This document shows, one piece after another, positions 1 through 5,640 of a DNA stretch of 6,710 nt. The stretch covers positions 1 through 6,710 of the forward strand of contig CAYXTC010000028.1 of NCBI GenBank assembly GCA_964468405.1, read 5' to 3'. The stretch is from CAYXTC01 sp964468405 (GTDB taxonomy: Bacteria; Patescibacteriota; Minisyncoccia; Minisyncoccales; GWA2-38-27). Under the pieces are notes generated by a model. The model made no database searches and had not been told where the DNA came from. It worked only from the letters and a program-made list of their open reading frames with translations. A program made the translations under genes and the position numbers. Positions within the stretch are counted from its first letter, which is position 1; every line of letters begins with the position of its first letter.

Positions 1-259
1 TTCTACGCAACAGAGCCTCGGAAGAACCGCGATACCGCGCTGGATCCTTGCCAAGCCCTCTATAGACGCTTCTTAGCCCCCTAACTTGAGGAATATGCGG
101 CAACTGTTCCGCTTTAAGGCCCGAAATTTTTCGGATAACAGCATCAATTTCTCGCCACAAAGCTTCGTTGTGCTTAGAAACTTCGACTTCGGCTGAGATA
201 ACTCCTAGCCTAAGATACGGAGCGGCCTTCTTTAGTTGTGGATCGATTGATATCTTCAT
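1..259 (-). CDS. B3/4 domain protein (PheRS-beta-like tRNA-editing fold), 5' part only
   Basis: The first 86 codons are present; the gene continues beyond the left edge. I translated it by hand from an ATG at 257-259. It begins MKISIDPQLKKAAPYLRLGV and ends with GLGKDPARYRGSSEALLRR. The pattern GKDP-x-RYR-x-SSEAL-RR is the hallmark of the stand-alone B3/4 family (COG3382), related to the editing domain of phenylalanyl-tRNA synthetase beta. Full-length family members are usually a little over 200 residues, so most of the domain is missing here. A purine-rich Shine-Dalgarno site (GAGGAAAGG on the minus strand) lies about 7 bases before the ATG and supports the start. It follows the acyl-CoA synthetase by 55 bases on the same strand with no terminator between, so it is probably the last known member of that unit. 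Hydrolysis of mischarged aminoacyl-tRNA is suspected for some members of the fold; for this protein the role is unproven. Confidence 0.8.
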   Translation of the reverse strand, partial: MKISIDPQLKKAAPYLRLGVISAEVEVSKHNEALWREIDAVIRKISGLKAEQLPHIPQVRGLRSVYRGLGKDPARYRGSSEALLRR

Positions 260-314
260 TTGCTTTTCCTTTCCTCAGGTTAACACTCTCACGAAAGACT
301 GTAGAAGCAATAAT

Positions 315-2036
315 TTAAGAATAAATGTCCCTTATCTCTTTCTTGTGATGATCTTCGATAATATGCCTTCTTAGTTTCAAAGTAGGAGTCAGTTCTTCTT
401 TCTCCTGACTGAACTCTTCGCTCAATAATCGGAACTCTTTCACTTGTTCGTGATGGGAAAGATGCTTGTTGACTTCTTTTATTCTTTCTCTCAGCAATTG
501 GTTTATTTCCTCCTGATTAATCATTTCGTCAGGATCGCGCACTGGCAGATTGCGAGACAAAAGGTGCTCTTTAACCTCCGCCCAGTCGGGGATAATAAGG
601 GCTGAAATAAATTTTTGTTTGTGGCCCAGCACTATAGACTGAGAAACGAAAGGATCGTGGTTTAATTCTTTTTCCACCTCTTCGGGCCATACATTCTTTC
701 CTCCGGAAGTTACTATCATTTCTTTTTTTCTTCCTGTGACGGCAAGATAGCCTTCGCTGTCAATAAAGCCCAAATCCTCGGTATGAAACCATCCTTCAGA
801 ATCTATAACTTTTTGAGTGAGCCCTTCGTTTTTAAAATAACCTTTCATAACATTAGGGCCCTTAACCAAAACCTCTTTTTCTGGAGATATTTTGACTTCC
901 ACTTTAGGAAGGGGCTTCCCTACTGTGCCCAACCTTATATCCTCTAATCTGTTTACAGCCACTACCGGAGAGGTTTCTGTCAGGCCATACCCTTCTAGGA
1001 TCTTAATGCCCACTTCTTTCTGGAAGAACTTGGCTATCTTCTTATTCAAAGAAGCGCCCCCTGACACAGCAAATCTTAATCTTCCCCCCATTTGCTTTCT
1101 TATCTTCTTAAAAACCAATCTATCTGCAAGAACAGGCTTCACTCCTTTACCGTTCTGTTTTAAAGCCCACAAGAACATCCCTCTTTTTAACTTGGAGGAG
1201 TCTTCTATTTTATCCCAGATCTTATCGTAAAACTTTTCAAAAACCCGGGGTACGGAAATTAAAATAGTGGGCTTGGTTTCTTTAAGGTTGTTAGCCAGAG
1301 TTTTAATGCTTTCTGCGTAAGCGATAGTAGCCCCAAATAAAATAGCGGTATAATAGCCCGCCAGCCTTTCTAGAACATGAGAAAGGGGAAGAAAAGACAA
1401 AAAGGTGTCTTTTTCTGTTATGGGAATCACTTCTGTTACTGACTCAACGTTGGATAAAAGATTGTTGTGAGTAAGCAAAACCCCTTTGGGAGCCCCCATA
1501 GTTCCTGAAGTATAGATGATAGTACAGGGATCTTCCGGGTGAACCTCAACCTCTTCTGGCTCCTTCGGCTCCTTAAATAGGTCTTGCCATTGTAGCGACT
1601 TTTTCTGACATTTTCCCTTATCTAACTTTTCTAAAAAGATAATTGTTTCTAGGTTGGGAATTTCCTGCTGAGCCAAAAGCACTTTATTCAGTAATTCCTG
1701 ACTAGAAACCACTAATATCTTCGTCTCTGAATGATTGATCAGGTTGGCTATGGCCTGGGGGTTTAAAGTAGTGTGGAGAGGAACTACAATCCCTCCTGCC
1801 GCCATGGTCCCCAGGTCTGCGATAGCCCACTCCGGCCTGTTTTCTGAGAGAATCGCTACTTTTTCCCCTTTTTTAAGCCCTAAGGTTTGCAAAGAGGCGG
1901 CAAACCCTTTGACCATATTAGAGGCTTCTTCAAAGGTTATAGGATAATAAATGCCTTCTTCTTTGTAGAGAAAGGCTTTCTTTTTAGGAAGATTGGATGA
2001 GGTTTCAAAAAAGATTTGAGATAGAGTTTTTCTCAT
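315..2036 (-). CDS. long-chain fatty-acid-CoA ligase (AMP-forming acyl-CoA synthetase)
   Basis: This 573-residue enzyme of the ANL superfamily activates a fatty acid to acyl-AMP and then forms the CoA thioester. It probably acts in the cytoplasm or at the membrane surface; no signal peptide is visible. Visible motifs, in order: the phosphate-binding loop YTSGTMGAPKG (175-185), the A5 motif GYGLTETSP (349-357), the A7 region WFHTEDLG with the ribose-binding aspartate (D421), the hinge region TGRKKEMI (434-441) followed by SGGKNVWPEEVE, and the late catalytic lysine in LTPTLKLRR (K554). All core motifs are intact and the length is near the roughly 600 usual for bacterial FadD/FAA1-like members. 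The ATG lies 10 bases after the hydrolase stop; its Shine-Dalgarno site is poor, so translation is probably coupled to the upstream gene. The N-terminus MRKTLSQIFFETSSNLPKKKA matches where family members begin. The exact chain length used cannot be read from the sequence. Confidence 0.93.
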   Translation of the reverse strand: MRKTLSQIFFETSSNLPKKKAFLYKEEGIYYPITFEEASNMVKGFAASLQTLGLKKGEKVAILSENRPEWAIADLGTMAAGGIVVPLHTTLNPQAIANLINHSETKILVVSSQELLNKVLLAQQEIPNLETIIFLEKLDKGKCQKKSLQWQDLFKEPKEPEEVEVHPEDPCTIIYTSGTMGAPKGVLLTHNNLLSNVESVTEVIPITEKDTFLSFLPLSHVLERLAGYYTAILFGATIAYAESIKTLANNLKETKPTILISVPRVFEKFYDKIWDKIEDSSKLKRGMFLWALKQNGKGVKPVLADRLVFKKIRKQMGGRLRFAVSGGASLNKKIAKFFQKEVGIKILEGYGLTETSPVVAVNRLEDIRLGTVGKPLPKVEVKISPEKEVLVKGPNVMKGYFKNEGLTQKVIDSEGWFHTEDLGFIDSEGYLAVTGRKKEMIVTSGGKNVWPEEVEKELNHDPFVSQSIVLGHKQKFISALIIPDWAEVKEHLLSRNLPVRDPDEMINQEEINQLLRERIKEVNKHLSHHEQVKEFRLLSEEFSQEKEELTPTLKLRRHIIEDHHKKEIRDIYS

Positions 2037-2046
2037 AAAAAGGATT

Positions 2047-2820
2047 TTAAGTTACCTCTGTTATAAAATCATAAATAGTTTCAAATAATTGATCTTTTTT
2101 ATCGTCGTTCATTACTACGTGATGATTGGTTTTGAACCAATAAATCCCTTTGTGAGAAGACCCTATGTTCTCGTAAATATACTTTGCGCTCTTGGGGCTT
2201 ACCACTAAATCAGTATTGGCGTGAATAGCCAGAGTAGGCGACTTCACTTTTCCCAGATTAGGAATGGTTTCCTCTTTTAAAAATCTTAAGAAGTCTCTTA
2301 GGCTTTTTATAGGAATTAAAGAGTAAGTGACTTCGTCTTTCATGTCAGTATAGTCAATGTGATAAACCTTGGTTGCTTTCTTGTAGTATTCTTTCGCCCA
2401 GCCATACAGATAAAGCCTTAGTTTGATAAACCACCCAAAGGTAAGTTTAATAGGGGTGCCCAAAGAGATTATGCCTTTGGGATCATTGTCTGTCTTTTTG
2501 GCCAGGTAAAAAGCTAAGTTTCCCCCGAAAGAATTTCCTATTATCACTACCTCGTCTACCTTTTCTTTTAATGAAGAATAGGCCTTTTCTACAGACTCTT
2601 TCCATTCTTCGGGACTGGTATTCTTTAAATCCTCAGGGCAAGTGCCGTGGCCCGCTATTAAAGGAGCATAAACAGTCACCCCCCTGTCTGACAAATAATT
2701 CCCTAACTCCCGGAACTGATAAGGAGTGCTGGTAAATCCGTGAAGCAGGAGCACTCCTGTTTTTCTGCTGTTATTAAAGAAGAAGGGGGAAGCCCCTCTC
2801 ATCTGTTTTGCGTTTTTCAT
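2047..2820 (-). CDS. alpha/beta hydrolase, Est30/monoacylglycerol-lipase-like carboxylesterase
   Basis: A serine hydrolase of 257 residues if it starts at the ATG at 2818-2820. The oxyanion-side motif GVLLLHGFTSTP opens the fold. The nucleophile elbow is GNSFGG (S97), the acid is the Asp in HANTDLVV (D204), and the base is the second His in TNHHVV (H234), so a full Ser-Asp-His triad is present. Spacing and length fit the small carboxylesterases of the COG1647/Est30 group, which cleave short- to medium-chain esters or monoacylglycerols. I chose the ATG 4 bases after the hisB stop because it gives tight coupling and because PFFFNN shortly before the first strand matches how relatives begin. An in-frame TTG at 2862 would add 14 residues and overlap hisB by 38 bases; another ATG at 2802 would remove 6. 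No signal peptide is visible. Downstream lies the acyl-CoA synthetase, which could activate fatty acids released here; that link is an inference. Confidence 0.85.
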   Translation of the reverse strand: MKNAKQMRGASPFFFNNSRKTGVLLLHGFTSTPYQFRELGNYLSDRGVTVYAPLIAGHGTCPEDLKNTSPEEWKESVEKAYSSLKEKVDEVVIIGNSFGGNLAFYLAKKTDNDPKGIISLGTPIKLTFGWFIKLRLYLYGWAKEYYKKATKVYHIDYTDMKDEVTYSLIPIKSLRDFLRFLKEETIPNLGKVKSPTLAIHANTDLVVSPKSAKYIYENIGSSHKGIYWFKTNHHVVMNDDKKDQLFETIYDFITEVT

Positions 2821-2824
2821 TTTT

Positions 2825-3418
2825 TCAAATAAGGCCCTTGGTGCTAGGGAGGTTTTTAGCAACTCTTTTATCTTTGGAGCAGGCAGTTTTCATTGCCTTT
2901 CCGAATGCCTTAAACACGGCCTCTGCTTTATGATGATCGTTCTTCCCGCAAAGGGCTTTAATATGAAGGGTTGCCTCCAGATGACGCACAAAGCCCCAGA
3001 AGAACTCTTCTATCAAGTCAGAATCTAAATCTCCAATTTTGCTTCTTTTGAACTTGCAGTCAAAGTTTAAATAGGCGCGGCCTGAAATATCCAAAGAGAC
3101 TACACTCAAAGACTCATCAAGCGGAAAAACAAAATAACCAGCCCTGTTAATTCCTTTCTTTTCCCCAAGGGCCTTCTTAAAAGCATCTCCCAAACAGATA
3201 CCAATATCTTCTACTGTATGATGCTGGTCTATTTCCAGATCTCCTTTGGCTTTAACCTTTAGGTCAAAAAGTCCGTGGCGGCTGAAGTTGTCCAAAAGAT
3301 GGTCTAAAAAGGGAATAGATGTACTAATCCTGCTCTCCCCCTTGCCGTCCAGGTTCAAGTTTACTTTAATATCTGTTTCCTTTGTTTTTCTTTCGATTGT
3401 AGACTTTCTTTGTTCCAT
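2825..3418 (-). CDS. hisB: imidazoleglycerol-phosphate dehydratase
   Basis: HisB catalyses the dehydration of imidazole glycerol phosphate to imidazole acetol phosphate in histidine biosynthesis, using manganese. At 197 residues it is the usual monofunctional size, without the phosphatase domain of the enterobacterial fusion. Family signatures are clear: ISTSIPFLDHLLDNFSRHG (31-49), the metal-binding HHTVED (66-71), the second metal site DHHKAEAVFKAFGKAM (161-176), and the terminal PSTKGLI, which matches the conserved PSTKG ending and shows the gene is complete. The ATG has only a weak ribosome site (ATAAAG). It is the first gene of the minus-strand set, about 17 bases downstream of the predicted transcription start. 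No other his gene is in the window. It is followed by lipid-type genes rather than hisA, hisF or hisH, which is an unusual setting. Confidence 0.96.
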   Translation of the reverse strand: MEQRKSTIERKTKETDIKVNLNLDGKGESRISTSIPFLDHLLDNFSRHGLFDLKVKAKGDLEIDQHHTVEDIGICLGDAFKKALGEKKGINRAGYFVFPLDESLSVVSLDISGRAYLNFDCKFKRSKIGDLDSDLIEEFFWGFVRHLEATLHIKALCGKNDHHKAEAVFKAFGKAMKTACSKDKRVAKNLPSTKGLI

Positions 3419-3436
3419 AACTTTATTTTTTTCACA

Positions 3437-3451
3437 ATACTATTATAGTAT
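3437..3451. repeat. perfect 15-base palindrome over the hisB -10 region
   Basis: The sequence is ATACTAT, one central base, ATAGTAT. Its two 7-base arms are perfectly complementary and it covers the TATAAT hexamer of the predicted hisB promoter. A repressor dimer could bind here, but the arms are pure A/T apart from one C/G pair, so chance symmetry in AT-rich promoter DNA is a real alternative. Confidence 0.4.
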
Positions 3452-3469
3452 AGTTTCTATTTTATCCAA
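3442..3469 (-). promoter_or_regulatory. predicted sigma-70 promoter for the hisB unit
   Basis: On the minus strand TTGGAT (3464-3469) is followed by a 16-base spacer and a consensus TATAAT (3442-3447). The expected start of transcription is near 3435, giving a leader of only about 17 bases before the hisB ATG. A second possible pair further upstream is TTGAGA, 17 bases, ATAAAA. The -10 match is perfect and the -35 match is moderate. It would drive hisB, the hydrolase, the acyl-CoA synthetase and the B3/4 gene. Confidence 0.6.
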
Positions 3470-3476
3470 AGGGGGG

Positions 3477-3504
3477 TTGTATTCTCAAACAAAGATTGTA
3501 GAAT
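3477..3504 (+). promoter_or_regulatory. predicted sigma-70 promoter for the HAD phosphatase gene
   Basis: TTGTAT (3477-3482), a 16-base spacer and TAGAAT (3499-3504) form a reasonable promoter facing right. Transcription would begin near 3511, leaving a leader of about 44 bases. It lies back to back with the hisB promoter; the two -35 boxes are 7 bases apart, so binding at one could affect the other. Confidence 0.5.
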
Positions 3505-3554
3505 AAAAATAGAAGACTGTTCCTTAAAAACCTTAAAAAGGAAAGGTAAACGGC

Positions 3555-4310
3555 ATGGAAGCGCTGTTGCTCGACGTAGACGGATGCCTGACTCTAGGCC
3601 AGGGAAGTGTCCCAGAGGGATACTATCAAGGACTGAAAACCATTTCTCAGTTTACAAGGCAATTCCCCACCGCCTTTTGCACAGGGAGAGACCGCAATTA
3701 TGTTGAAGCTACCGCTGCATTTTTAGGATGGCCTGATTTCTGGTCTGTGATCGAGAGTGGCATCGCTCTTTTTAACCCCTTCACCAAGAAACTGGTGCTT
3801 AACCCCAAACTCACCGATGCAAAAAAAATGGTTTTTGAAACCGAAGTGAAAGAGACTATAAAAGGAGTCCTTGAAAGACACCCAGATCTCTTTCTTTATC
3901 CCGGCAACATGATCTGTATTGCCATTGAAAAAAAACACGGAGCAACAATTGAGATAAAAGAAGTTTTCGAGGAATTAAGAAAGGAATTAGAGGATTTAGT
4001 AGCCAGAAGACTGATCAAGATAAGCTATTCTAGCATAGCCGTGGACATTGCCCCGCCTGACATCAACAAGGCCTCAGGCCTTGATTTCCTGGCAAAGACC
4101 TCCGGCATTTCTCCCGAGAACATGCTTGGGATTGGAGATTCCAACGGCGATCTTTCTTTCCTGGAGAAGGTAGGATTCGTAGGCTGTCCCTCAAACGCGA
4201 ACCAAGACTGCAAAGAAGCTGTCCGAAAAAAACAAGGGCACGTGTCGCAGTACCCGTACGCCAGAGGAGTGGCTGACGTGATCTCGCATTTCGCAAACAA
4301 GGGGAGTTAA
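3555..4310 (+). CDS. HAD-superfamily phosphatase, type IIB cap (Cof-like)
   Basis: A 251-residue haloacid-dehalogenase-fold phosphohydrolase. Motif I is DVDGCLT at 7-13 (nucleophile D7, acid/base D9), motif II is the CTGR turn (T43), motif III is the lysine in INKASG (K172), and motif IV is GIGDSNGD with D195 and D199 holding magnesium. The cap domain sits between motifs II and III (about 60-160), the C2/type IIB arrangement seen in Cof proteins, archaeal phosphoglycolate phosphatase and sucrose- or mannosylglycerate-phosphate phosphatases. All catalytic residues are intact; the substrate cannot be told from the sequence. A strong Shine-Dalgarno site, AAGGAAAGG, ends 8 bases before the ATG. 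It stands alone on the plus strand, divergent from hisB, and ends in a hairpin terminator. It is not the histidinol-phosphatase half of enterobacterial HisB, which lacks this kind of cap. Confidence 0.88.
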   Translation: MEALLLDVDGCLTLGQGSVPEGYYQGLKTISQFTRQFPTAFCTGRDRNYVEATAAFLGWPDFWSVIESGIALFNPFTKKLVLNPKLTDAKKMVFETEVKETIKGVLERHPDLFLYPGNMICIAIEKKHGATIEIKEVFEELRKELEDLVARRLIKISYSSIAVDIAPPDINKASGLDFLAKTSGISPENMLGIGDSNGDLSFLEKVGFVGCPSNANQDCKEAVRKKQGHVSQYPYARGVADVISHFANKGS

Positions 4311-4328
4311 CTAACTCCCCCTTTTTTT
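4301..4328 (+). terminator. intrinsic terminator of the HAD gene, shared with the convergent kinase gene
   Basis: Arms GGGGAGTTA (4301-4309) and TAACTCCCC (4312-4320) are perfect complements around a 2-base centre, so the effective loop is a few bases wider. A run of seven T follows at 4322-4328. Both stop codons of the converging genes fall inside the left arm. On the minus strand the hairpin is followed only by TTGTTTG, so termination in that direction should be weaker. Confidence 0.88.
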
Positions 4329-5287
4329 ATAGAATCGGAGAGTTTTAGTATTTTATCTCCCCTTGCCAATACATAACTTTTAAAATAGTCCTTATCCTCT
4401 TCTGAGTTAAAGTATTTTACGATCCCCCACCAAAACATTACTAAAATATTAGTCAAAGCCCCGTAAAGAGCTTCCTGGAGGCCGAACTCCTGGCCGTAAA
4501 CGAAAGAGGCTTTATTTAAAATTTCCTTGTAACTTTTTAAACTAATGGGGTTGTTTTGAAAAAGGTTTCCTCCAAAGATAATACCTAAGTCATAAACAAG
4601 GCCGTCTCTCAGGTTAAATCCTGCATATTCAAAGTCCAAAAGAAAAACTTTTCCCCTGTCGCTCAGCCTTAAGTTTTCGAAAATAAGGTCGTTATGAGTG
4701 GAAACCCCTCCTTTAATCTCTAAATTATCCTCTGCCTTCTCCTCTGCTTCTTTTATTCCGTTAATCTTTTTTCCTTCTATTAATTCGGAGACAGGATAGG
4801 TCAGGGCTTTTTTTCTATACTTTTCCACCTCGTCTCGAAAGACGTCATAGTCATTAACAAACCTTACTCCGCTTGAATGAAAAATATGCAGAGTTTCAAC
4901 TAAAGCGTCTTGGACCCTAGAACTCTCTAAATCCCTGCCGTCTATATCTTTCCCTTCAATATAGTCTGCAACCATAGTGCCGTCTGGAAGATCGTATTTT
5001 TCAGAAGACTCCCCCAAAATGTCTCTCCCTTTCATAATGTAGAGATGATTCTTAGGAATTATTTGAGAAGATTTCTCATTCCTCGATAAAGCCAGGATAT
5101 TCTGGGATTCAATTCCCCTGTCTACAATTTCTGCCATTTGCCAAGGAAGTCGGACAAAAAACTTCTTCCCTTTGTGTTTTATTATCCAGTTCCTGTTTGT
5201 CTGGCCTCCCGCCTTTTCGATCTTAATGTTGTCTGGCCCCCACTCTTTGTTCAAACTACAGATTGATTGAAGATCTTCGGATTTCAT
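4307..5287 (-). CDS. choline kinase/LicA-like phosphotransferase (APH fold)
   Basis: A 326-residue small-molecule kinase of the aminoglycoside-phosphotransferase/choline-kinase group, likely cytoplasmic. The N-lobe has the glycine-rich segment GGQTNRNW (27-34) and the strand KFFVRLPW (42-49), typical of LicA. The catalytic loop is HNDLIFENL (198-206; D200 catalytic, N205 metal ligand). The magnesium motif is LLDFEYAGFN (216-225; D218), followed by the VYDLG segment. This ordering fits choline or ethanolamine kinases that prime head groups for phospholipids or surface glycans, but related proteins phosphorylate sugars, thiamine or drugs, so the substrate is open. The stop overlaps that of the convergent HAD gene by two bases. 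No strong ribosome site precedes the ATG, and I find no convincing promoter in the 80 bases upstream. It is divergent from the T-box unit. Confidence 0.85.
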   Translation of the reverse strand: MKSEDLQSICSLNKEWGPDNIKIEKAGGQTNRNWIIKHKGKKFFVRLPWQMAEIVDRGIESQNILALSRNEKSSQIIPKNHLYIMKGRDILGESSEKYDLPDGTMVADYIEGKDIDGRDLESSRVQDALVETLHIFHSSGVRFVNDYDVFRDEVEKYRKKALTYPVSELIEGKKINGIKEAEEKAEDNLEIKGGVSTHNDLIFENLRLSDRGKVFLLDFEYAGFNLRDGLVYDLGIIFGGNLFQNNPISLKSYKEILNKASFVYGQEFGLQEALYGALTNILVMFWWGIVKYFNSEEDKDYFKSYVLARGDKILKLSDSIKKGGVS

Positions 5288-5325
5288 ATTATTATTCTAC
5301 TATCTCTTTCTTAAAAAGAAAAATC

Positions 5326-5353
5326 TTGACATTTTTTAAGGGTTTGTTAAATT
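5326..5353 (+). promoter_or_regulatory. predicted sigma-70 promoter of the T-box/ligase unit
   Basis: A perfect -35 hexamer TTGACA (5326-5331) is followed by a 16-base spacer and TAAATT (5348-5353), a 4-of-6 match to the -10 consensus. Transcription would start near 5360, just before the first T-box structure. Confidence 0.65.
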
Positions 5354-5371
5354 AAATGTATTAACAACTAC

Positions 5372-5597
5372 AAAACCTAGGAGTCGGGTCCCGTTAAAGC
5401 AACGGGGTTGGGCCCGAGGAGGTGGCTCCCGCAACAGCGGAAGCCCGGATCCCCCCGTAACCATGGGGTAACCGATGAATCTTTGAGGAGTCGGTAAGCG
5501 ACCCGCTTTAGGCGGGTAAACAGGGTGGCACCGCGGTGAATAACTTCCCGTCCCTGCTGCGTAATTATATTACGCAATAGAGATGGGAAGTTTTTTG
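5372..5597 (+). promoter_or_regulatory. T-box riboswitch leader (uncharged-tRNA sensor)
   Basis: The core T-box AGGGTGGCACCGCG is at 5522-5535. A full antiterminator can form: AGGG (5522-5525) with CCCT (5552-5555), the 7-base bulge TGGCACC (5526-5532), and GCGG (5533-5536) with CCGT (5548-5551). Stem III is ACCCGC (5501-5506) with GCGGGT (5512-5517). Stem I can be drawn from about 5377 to 5488: TCGG (5384-5387) with CCGA (5472-5475), GTTA with TAAC, CGGGG with CCCCG, and an apical GGCT-CCGC/GCGG-AGCC hairpin (5424-5444), with an AGGAGGT bulge on the 5' side. The bulge base C5529 should pair with discriminator G73 of the tRNA. The specifier codon is not certain from sequence alone. High leader G+C contrasts with the AT-rich flanks. 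When the tRNA is uncharged its CCA end should stabilise the antiterminator and allow transcription of the ligase. Confidence 0.93.
5542..5596 (+). terminator. T-box terminator hairpin, two-tier
   Basis: AACTTCCCGTC (5542-5552) pairs with GATGGGAAGTT (5582-5592) through one G-U wobble. Six T follow the stem base at 5591-5596. A second perfect helix of 8 pairs, TGCGTAAT (5558-5565) with ATTACGCA (5569-5576), caps it. The left arm overlaps the CCGT and CCCT segments needed by the antiterminator, so the two folds are mutually exclusive, as expected for a T-box. Confidence 0.9.
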
Positions 5598-5640
5598 TTG
5601 TCTTCCAATAGTACCTTGAAAACCCTAGAGGAGAACTGGG

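Noticed and set aside
168..374. 68-residue plus-strand frame at the left end
   Set aside because: It lies across the start of the B3/4 gene and the end of the acyl-CoA synthetase on the opposite strand; no ribosome site or family pattern.
2821..2862. TTG start that extends the hydrolase 14 residues into hisB
   Set aside because: Weak ribosome site and a 38-base overlap; the ATG 4 bases after the hisB stop matches relatives better, though TTG is not excluded.
3246..3506. 86-residue plus-strand frame over the hisB start
   Set aside because: It is a shadow of hisB and runs through both divergent promoters.
3555..4310. HAD protein as the histidinol-phosphatase partner of hisB
   Set aside because: It sits next to hisB, but it has a large type IIB cap between motifs II and III, unlike the capless HisB N-terminal domain, and it is divergently transcribed.
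5377..5577. 66-residue minus-strand reading frame
   Set aside because: It is antisense to the T-box leader; the open frame follows from the G+C-rich structured RNA and shows no protein-like pattern.
5372..5597. Cysteine-specific T-box, expected from the ligase family name
   Set aside because: The UGGC bulge predicts G73 whereas bacterial tRNA-Cys normally has U73, and no UGC or UGU lies in the likely specifier loop.
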